DNA from: an uncultured Eubacteriales bacterium
Lineage (GTDB): Bacteria > Bacillota > Clostridia > Oscillospirales > CAG-272
Reading direction: 5' to 3'
Assembly: GCA_934477985.1 (NCBI GenBank)
Contig: CAKSOR010000027.1
Location: 1 to 13,548, forward strand
DNA length: 13,548 nt
This document shows positions 13,322-13,548 of the stretch, piece after piece. The notes under the pieces were generated by a model. It worked only from the letters and a program-made list of their open reading frames with translations. It searched no databases and was not told the origin of the DNA. The position numbers and the translations under genes were made by a program. Numbering within the stretch: the stretch's first letter is position 1; the number at the start of each line of letters is the position of its first letter.

Positions 13322-13548
13322 TTATTTCAGACTGTTTGGCTGATTCAGATTCAGATGTTTTCTCTCGGCGTCGTCCTTTCCGGCAAATTTATCACGGACA
13401 TTTTCGAGAGCCTCGAAATGCCCGAGCGTAGGCGGCGTGAAGTCGCGCGGTCTTGCCCACTCAACGGCGTTGTGGATTACGCGGGAGATGTCATCGCGGA
13501 AATATGTCGGATATTCCTCATGTCCCGGGCGGAAGTAGAATATCCTTC
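13322..13548 (-). CDS. ThuA-like domain protein, C-terminal end (cut by window edge)
   Basis: Only the last 74 codons and the stop are present; the 5' part lies beyond the right edge. The reading frame begins RIFYFRPGHEEYPTYFRDD and continues with VIHNAVEWARP. This matches the C-terminal block of ThuA-family proteins (FYFRPGHETYP... followed by a helix ending in NAVRWAAP). ThuA adopts a glutamine-amidotransferase-like fold. In Sinorhizobium the thuA and thuB genes are needed for trehalose and related disaccharide use through 3-keto intermediates. About 40 residues of polar tail (KFAGKDDAERKHLNLN) follow the conserved block. The gene is 28 bases upstream of the sugar-binding lipoprotein gene on the same strand, so the two are very likely co-transcribed. 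Active-site residues lie outside the window and cannot be checked. Confidence 0.82.
   Translation of the reverse strand, partial: RIFYFRPGHEEYPTYFRDDISRVIHNAVEWARPRDFTPPTLGHFEALENVRDKFAGKDDAERKHLNLNQPNSLK

Overview
The window looks like chromosomal DNA of a Clostridia-type Bacillota, probably a gut or rumen Oscillospirales-like lineage. The evidence is AGGAG-type ribosome binding sites, a lipobox sugar-binding lipoprotein, a very large S-layer-homology (SLH) surface protein with the FSPD..CTRAQ.VTFLWR signature common in gut Clostridia, and moderately GC-rich coding DNA. The taxonomic call is an inference from protein style. I see no RNA gene, CRISPR array, insertion sequence or phage gene.

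Left part (1-9244, + strand): a MalT/LAL-type LuxR regulator (21-2390) is followed after 66 bases by a giant exported surface protein (2457-9244). As it stands the surface protein is split in two frames. The first part carries the signal peptide and ends at 3860; the second carries the beta-helix, MBG/YDG, InlB-like and SLH domains and stays open to 9244. A single missing base near 3821 explains the split, and restoring it gives one protein of about 2262 residues. The regulator sits where a dedicated activator of the surface-protein gene would be expected, but no operator can be shown.

Middle (9245-9377): a short convergent intergenic region with a second inverted repeat and a strong 15-bp stem that can terminate transcription from both sides.

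Right part (9378-13548, - strand): a tightly packed set, in transcription order: the C-terminal end of a ThuA-like protein (cut by the window edge), a lipoprotein solute-binding protein of a sugar ABC transporter, a Gfo/Idh/MocA NAD(P)-dependent sugar oxidoreductase, and a MATE-family exporter whose TTG start lies 6 bases after the oxidoreductase stop. ThuA plus a Gfo/Idh/MocA enzyme plus a sugar-binding protein is the pattern of the 3-keto-glycoside (ThuA/ThuB-like) route of disaccharide or glycoside use. The permease genes, if linked, would lie beyond the right edge.

The strongest items for follow-up are the frame disruption in the giant surface protein, its repeated Cys/His knuckle modules, and the ThuA-SBP-oxidoreductase-MATE operon.
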